Assembly (NCBI RefSeq): GCF_001667585.1
Contig: NZ_LZJZ01000107.1
Span: 33,546-97,545, forward strand
DNA: 64,000 nt
Direction: 5' to 3'
From: Mycobacterium sp. E2733
GTDB taxonomy: Bacteria; Actinomycetota; Actinomycetes; Mycobacteriales; Mycobacteriaceae
This document shows positions 61,057 to 64,000 of the stretch, piece after piece; the stretch's first letter is position 1, and every line of letters begins with the position of its first letter. The position numbers and the translations under genes are program-made. A model generated the notes under the pieces. It ran no database searches, was not told where the DNA came from, and saw nothing but the letters and a program-made list of their open reading frames with translations.

Positions 61057-61662
61057 ATGGCTGACAACACCAACATCGAGGACCTGCGGGCGCCCCTGCT
61101 CGCAGCCCTGGGCGCGGCCGACCTGGCCCTGGCCACCGTCAATGACTTGATCGCCACCCTGCGTGAGCGCGCGGGAGAGACCCGCGCCGACACCCGCACC
61201 CGGGTCGAGGAGAGCCGCGCCCGGCTGACCCGGTTGCAGGAGGACCTGCCCGAGCAGCTGGACGAGCTGCGCGAGCGGTTCACCAGCGACGAACTGCGCA
61301 AGGCCGCCGAGGGCTACCTGGACGCGGCGACCAACCGCTACAACGAGCTGGTCCAGCGCGGCGAAGCCGCCCTGCAGCGGCTGCGCAGCCAGACGGGCCT
61401 GGACGACGCGTCCGCGCGCGCCGAGGGCTACGTGGACCAGGCCGTCGAGCTGACGCAGGAGGCGCTGGGCACCGTCGCGTCGCAGACCCGCGCGGTCGGC
61501 GAGCGTGCGGCCAAACTGGTCGGCATCGAGCTGCCCAAGAAGTCCGACGAGACGGCCAAGAAGGCTCAGAAGGCTGTCGGCAAGAAGGCGCCCGCCAAGA
61601 AGGCGCCCGCCAAGAAGGCGCCCGCCAAGAAGGCGGCCGCCAAGAAGGTCACCCAGAAGTAA
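61057..61662 (+). CDS. hbhA: Heparin-binding hemagglutinin
   Basis: This 201-residue surface adhesin of mycobacteria binds heparan sulphate on non-phagocytic cells. It begins at ATG 61057 after GAAGGAAAGGAA. The body is a long coiled-coil (about 25-160, RERAGETRADTRTRVEESRA onward). The C-terminal lysine-rich domain has three tandem KKAPA units, KAPAKKAPAKKAPAKKAAAK, which form the heparin-binding region and are methylated on Lys in M. tuberculosis. There is no signal peptide, as in the known protein. Confidence 0.96.
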   Translation: MADNTNIEDLRAPLLAALGAADLALATVNDLIATLRERAGETRADTRTRVEESRARLTRLQEDLPEQLDELRERFTSDELRKAAEGYLDAATNRYNELVQRGEAALQRLRSQTGLDDASARAEGYVDQAVELTQEALGTVASQTRAVGERAAKLVGIELPKKSDETAKKAQKAVGKKAPAKKAPAKKAPAKKAAAKKVTQK

Positions 61663-61673
61663 GTACCGACGCT

Positions 61674-61708
61674 CGACTCGGAGTTGTCCTTCGGGCAACT
61701 CTGAGTCG
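61674..61708 (+). terminator. Hairpin after hbhA (possible terminator)
   Basis: CGACTCGGAGTTGTCC (61674-61689) pairs with GGCAACTCTGAGTCG (61694-61708) around a TTCG tetraloop, with one bulge and one G-T pair. No T tract follows, so it may end transcription only partly or stabilise the hbhA mRNA 3' end. Confidence 0.6.
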
Positions 61709-61741
61709 ACGTTTGGGACGGCGCCCGCATACGCTTAAGGC

Positions 61742-62029
61742 GTGAGCCACCTCGTGGGTACCGTCATGTTGGTCTTGCAGATCGCCGTCTTGGTCACGGC
61801 GGTATATGCGTTCGTGCATGCCGCGCTGCAGCGGCCCGACGCTTACACCGCCGCCGAAAAGCTGACCAAGCCGGTGTGGTTGGTGATCCTCGGCCTGGCT
61901 GTCGCCCTGACATCCATCCTGAGTTTTGTTTTCGGGGTACTCGGGATGGCGATCGCCGCGTGCGCGGCGGGCGTGTATCTGGTCGACGTGCGGCCGAAAC
62001 TTCTTGAAATTCAAGGTAAGTCGCGCTAG
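61742..62029 (+). CDS. DUF2516 small membrane protein (Rv0476-like)
   Basis: This 95-residue protein begins at GTG 61742. An N-terminal helix (VGTVMLVLQIAVLVTAVYAF), the conserved RPDAYTAAEKLTKPVWLVIL and a final hydrophobic stretch (GVLGMAIAACAAGVYLVDVR) make three membrane segments. This is the DUF2516 pattern of actinobacteria. The function is unknown. The secreted DUF2599 protein gene starts 4 nt after its stop. Confidence 0.8.
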   Translation: MSHLVGTVMLVLQIAVLVTAVYAFVHAALQRPDAYTAAEKLTKPVWLVILGLAVALTSILSFVFGVLGMAIAACAAGVYLVDVRPKLLEIQGKSR

Positions 62030-62033
62030 CGGG

Positions 62034-62447
62034 ATGAAGGCCGTGCTGACGGCGCCCGCTGCGGTGCTTGTCGCGCTGTGGGGACCCGCGGCCGCCGCGG
62101 CGGCGGACCCGGCGACGATGTCCCCGCCGTTCATCGACCACACCGAGTGGGCGCAGTGGCACGGGCTGAGCAGCCTGCGGGTGTTCCCGACGCCATCGGG
62201 GCGGCTGGCCGCCGGCCATTCGGCGAATCCGGCCCTCGCCGACGAGGCGTGGGCCGAGGTGCTGACGCTGTCGCCGGACGCCGACACCGCCGGGATGCGC
62301 GCGCAGTTTATCTGTCATTGGCAATTCGCCGAACTGGCGGCGCCCGGCAAGACCAGCTGGAACCTCGAGCCGTGGCGCCCGGTCGTCGACGACGCCGAGA
62401 TGGGCGCTTCCGGATGCAATCCGGGCGGGCCCGAAGAAAGGTTCTAG
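62034..62447 (+). CDS. Secreted DUF2599 protein (Rv0477-like)
   Basis: This 137-residue protein has a signal peptide (LTAPAAVLVALWGPAAAAA, cut near residue 24). The mature part contains the DUF2599 core: PPFIDHTEWAQWHGLSSLRV, QFICHWQFAELA and KTSWNLEPWRPVV. Two Cys (FICHW and ASGCNPG) probably form a disulfide. The start is ATG 62034, with AGCGGG upstream. Its stop TAG shares one base with the deoC GTG. The function is unknown. Confidence 0.82.
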   Translation: MKAVLTAPAAVLVALWGPAAAAAADPATMSPPFIDHTEWAQWHGLSSLRVFPTPSGRLAAGHSANPALADEAWAEVLTLSPDADTAGMRAQFICHWQFAELAAPGKTSWNLEPWRPVVDDAEMGASGCNPGGPEERF

Positions 62448-63136
62448 TGGCGAGCAAACCCACCCGGGCTCAACTGGCGGCCGTGGTCGACCACACCCTG
62501 CTGAAACCGGAGGCCACCGAGGCGGACGTGGCCGCGCTGGTCGCGGAGGCCTCCGAATTGGGCGTCTACGCCGTGTGCGTCTCACCGTCGATGGTTCCGG
62601 CCGCCGTCCGGGCCGGCGGAGGTGTCGCGGTGGCGAGCGTGGCGGGTTTCCCGTCGGGCAAGCACATTTCGGCGGTCAAGGCGCACGAGGCCGAGCAGGC
62701 CTTGGCATCGGGCGCGACCGAGGTCGACATGGTCATCGACATCGGCGCCGCGCTGGCCGGCGACATCGCGGCGGTGCGGGCCGATATCGCGGCCGTGCGC
62801 GCCGCCATGAACGACGTCGACGCCGGTTCCGTGCTGAAGGTGATCGTGGAGTCGGCGGTGCTGCTATCGGGGCCGGACGAGCGCACGCTGGTGCAGGTGT
62901 GTCGCGCGGCCGAGGACGCCGGCGCCAACTTCGTCAAGACCTCGACCGGGTTCCATCCCGCGGGCGGCGCCTCGGTGCGTGCGGTCACCGTGATGAGCCA
63001 GACCGTCGGCGCCAGGCTGGGCGTGAAGGCCAGCGGCGGCATCCGCAGCGCCGCCGACGCGCTCGCGATGCTGGAGGCCGGTGCCACGCGGCTCGGCCTG
63101 TCCGGCACCCGGGCGGTGCTCGACGGGCTCGACTGA
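62447..63136 (+). CDS. deoC: Deoxyribose-phosphate aldolase
   Basis: This 229-residue class I aldolase cleaves 2-deoxyribose-5-phosphate in nucleoside salvage. The Schiff-base Lys is in NFVKTSTGFHPAGGAS; a second catalytic Lys lies in LGVKASGGIRSA, and the proton-relay Asp in VDHTLLKPEA. VDMVIDIGAALAGD and KVIVESAVL are also typical. The GTG start at 62447 overlaps the preceding stop by one base. It ends 8 nt before the convergent DUF2993 gene. Confidence 0.95.
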   Translation: MASKPTRAQLAAVVDHTLLKPEATEADVAALVAEASELGVYAVCVSPSMVPAAVRAGGGVAVASVAGFPSGKHISAVKAHEAEQALASGATEVDMVIDIGAALAGDIAAVRADIAAVRAAMNDVDAGSVLKVIVESAVLLSGPDERTLVQVCRAAEDAGANFVKTSTGFHPAGGASVRAVTVMSQTVGARLGVKASGGIRSAADALAMLEAGATRLGLSGTRAVLDGLD

Positions 63137-63144
63137 CCCCGGCG

Positions 63145-64000
63145 TCAGAGGTTGGCGAAGCAGGGGTCGTTGTTGTTGCCGGTGGGGATGCTCGCGTTCC
63201 GCGTCGAGAAGTGGCTGGTCACACCGTCATTGGTGACCTGCACGCTGTCCGCGTGGATGCCCAGCGGGTAGTTCTTGGTGAACTGCGAGGTGAAGTCGTC
63301 CAGGGTCGACTGCACCGACTCCTTGGGCATCGTGAAGCCGAGCGCGTTGAAGCTGACGATCTGCAGCTGCAGGCCGGTGCCCGACACCACCGGCTTGGTG
63401 GTCAGGTTGTCCAGCATGCCCTTCAACTCGATGGTGCCGTCGTTGGGATGCGTGGTCACCTTGTTGGTGACGAAGGGGCCCAGCACCGGGATCGCGTTCT
63501 GGACCGATTGCTTGATTCCGTCGGAGGTCCAAGTGACGGTCGCGTCGAGCGACCCGATGGTGCCCTTGGAGTCTTGCGTGTCCCTGAGCTGGACGTCGCG
63601 GATGTTGATGTCGATCTTCATGCCCTTGGCGTCACGCACCTGGTTGCCCGCGGTGGACACCGAGATGTTGGTGTAGTGCTTGGTGAGCTGCTGCCACAGC
63701 ATCAGCGGCGCCACCCCGAACGACGCGGTGGCCTCGTCCTTGACCTCGCACGCCACCGCCTCGGCGACCTTGTTGTTGGCGACGTGACGGACGTAGAGCT
63801 CCGCGCCCACGAGCGCGGCGATCACCAGGCAAACCACGATGATGCAGACCAGCGCCACGGAGAGCGGGTCGCGCAGGAAGCGACGTTTCCGCTTCCCCCC
63901 GTTCGGTTCCTCGCCGGGGGTGGGCAGCTTCTCGGTCGGCCCCGCGGGCGGGGTCGGCGGCGTCTCCCCCCTTTTCTTGGTTGTTGGGTCAGCCGCCGAG
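63145..64000 (-). CDS. DUF2993 membrane-anchored protein (Rv0479c-like; N-terminus outside window)
   Basis: The minus-strand frame stays open from its TGA at 63145 to the window edge, so the N-terminus is missing. The visible part has a Pro/Thr/Lys-rich cytoplasmic region, a basic patch (GGKRKRRFLRD), a membrane helix (SVALVCIIVVCLVIAALVGA) and an extracytoplasmic DUF2993 domain of about 200 residues. The domain is beta-rich and lipid-binding in known relatives such as LmeA. An ATG/GTG inside (63858) would remove the cytoplasmic part and is unlikely to be the real start. Confidence 0.85.
   Translation of the reverse strand, partial: SAADPTTKKRGETPPTPPAGPTEKLPTPGEEPNGGKRKRRFLRDPLSVALVCIIVVCLVIAALVGAELYVRHVANNKVAEAVACEVKDEATASFGVAPLMLWQQLTKHYTNISVSTAGNQVRDAKGMKIDINIRDVQLRDTQDSKGTIGSLDATVTWTSDGIKQSVQNAIPVLGPFVTNKVTTHPNDGTIELKGMLDNLTTKPVVSGTGLQLQIVSFNALGFTMPKESVQSTLDDFTSQFTKNYPLGIHADSVQVTNDGVTSHFSTRNASIPTGNNNDPCFANL

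Noticed and set aside
61674..61708. A classical Rho-independent terminator after hbhA
   Set aside because: The stem is good but no T tract follows; it is kept only as a possible terminator with low confidence.
63141..63858. ATG/GTG near 63858 as the true start of the DUF2993 gene
   Set aside because: The frame remains open to the right edge with a basic, Pro-rich cytoplasmic segment typical of this family, so the gene continues outside the window.

Overview
The window is a 64 kb piece of a high-GC chromosome from a slow-growing, non-tuberculous Mycobacterium. Its gene order follows M. tuberculosis H37Rv roughly from Rv0424c to Rv0479c: ctpH, xthA, def, sodC, psd/pssA, moeA2, groEL2, an mmpS/mmpL pair, echA2, lpdC, ramB, icl, fadB2, a pcaA-like gene, hbhA and deoC. 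Several blocks absent from that order suggest a species near the M. avium complex; this assignment is inference from recalled gene order. No tRNA, rRNA, CRISPR array, insertion sequence or prophage gene was seen.

Layout. 1-4.5 kb: the tail of an ANTAR protein, a STAS antagonist and a 1279-residue hybrid kinase/phosphatase, forming a partner-switching signalling module. 4.5-12.3 kb, mostly minus strand: a small membrane protein, the P-type ATPase ctpH, a Lys/Ala/Pro-tailed membrane protein, and xthA-acetyltransferase-def. 12.4-15.8 kb, plus strand: a DUF3263 protein, a VirR-like protein, sodC, a carboxylate-amine ligase and a LON-domain protein. 15.8-19.9 kb: an accessory block (F420-type oxidoreductase, enoyl-CoA hydratase, SDR, unknown protein, TetR). 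19.9-26.2 kb: the phosphatidylethanolamine operon psd-pssA-AAA ATPase, an MFS permease and moeA2.

26.2-30.1 kb: an inserted block (VOC protein, Baeyer-Villiger-type monooxygenase, cupin, M24 peptidase-like protein). It is bracketed by two short SDR C-terminal remnants and followed by a TetR remnant. 30.1-32 kb: groEL2 with two CIRCE operators and a terminator. 32-38 kb: a PPOX-fold protein, a very short PPE protein, a D-aminoacylase-type hydrolase, two small conserved proteins and a dipZ homologue where M. tuberculosis has sigK/rskA. 38-42.9 kb: TetR, a 17-codon leader ORF, mmpS, mmpL and a secreted Rv0455c-like protein, probably an export unit for siderophores or lipids.

42.9-64 kb: core metabolism and envelope genes. 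They include echA2, a prolyl oligopeptidase, an aldehyde dehydrogenase, lpdC, the glyoxylate-shunt regulator ramB with its probable target icl, fadB2, a mycolate cyclopropane synthase, madR, a DUF445 protein, an XRE regulator behind a perfect palindrome, hbhA, deoC and a partial DUF2993 protein at the right edge. Many neighbours overlap by 1-4 nt (ATGA, GTGA or TGATG), marking translationally coupled operons.
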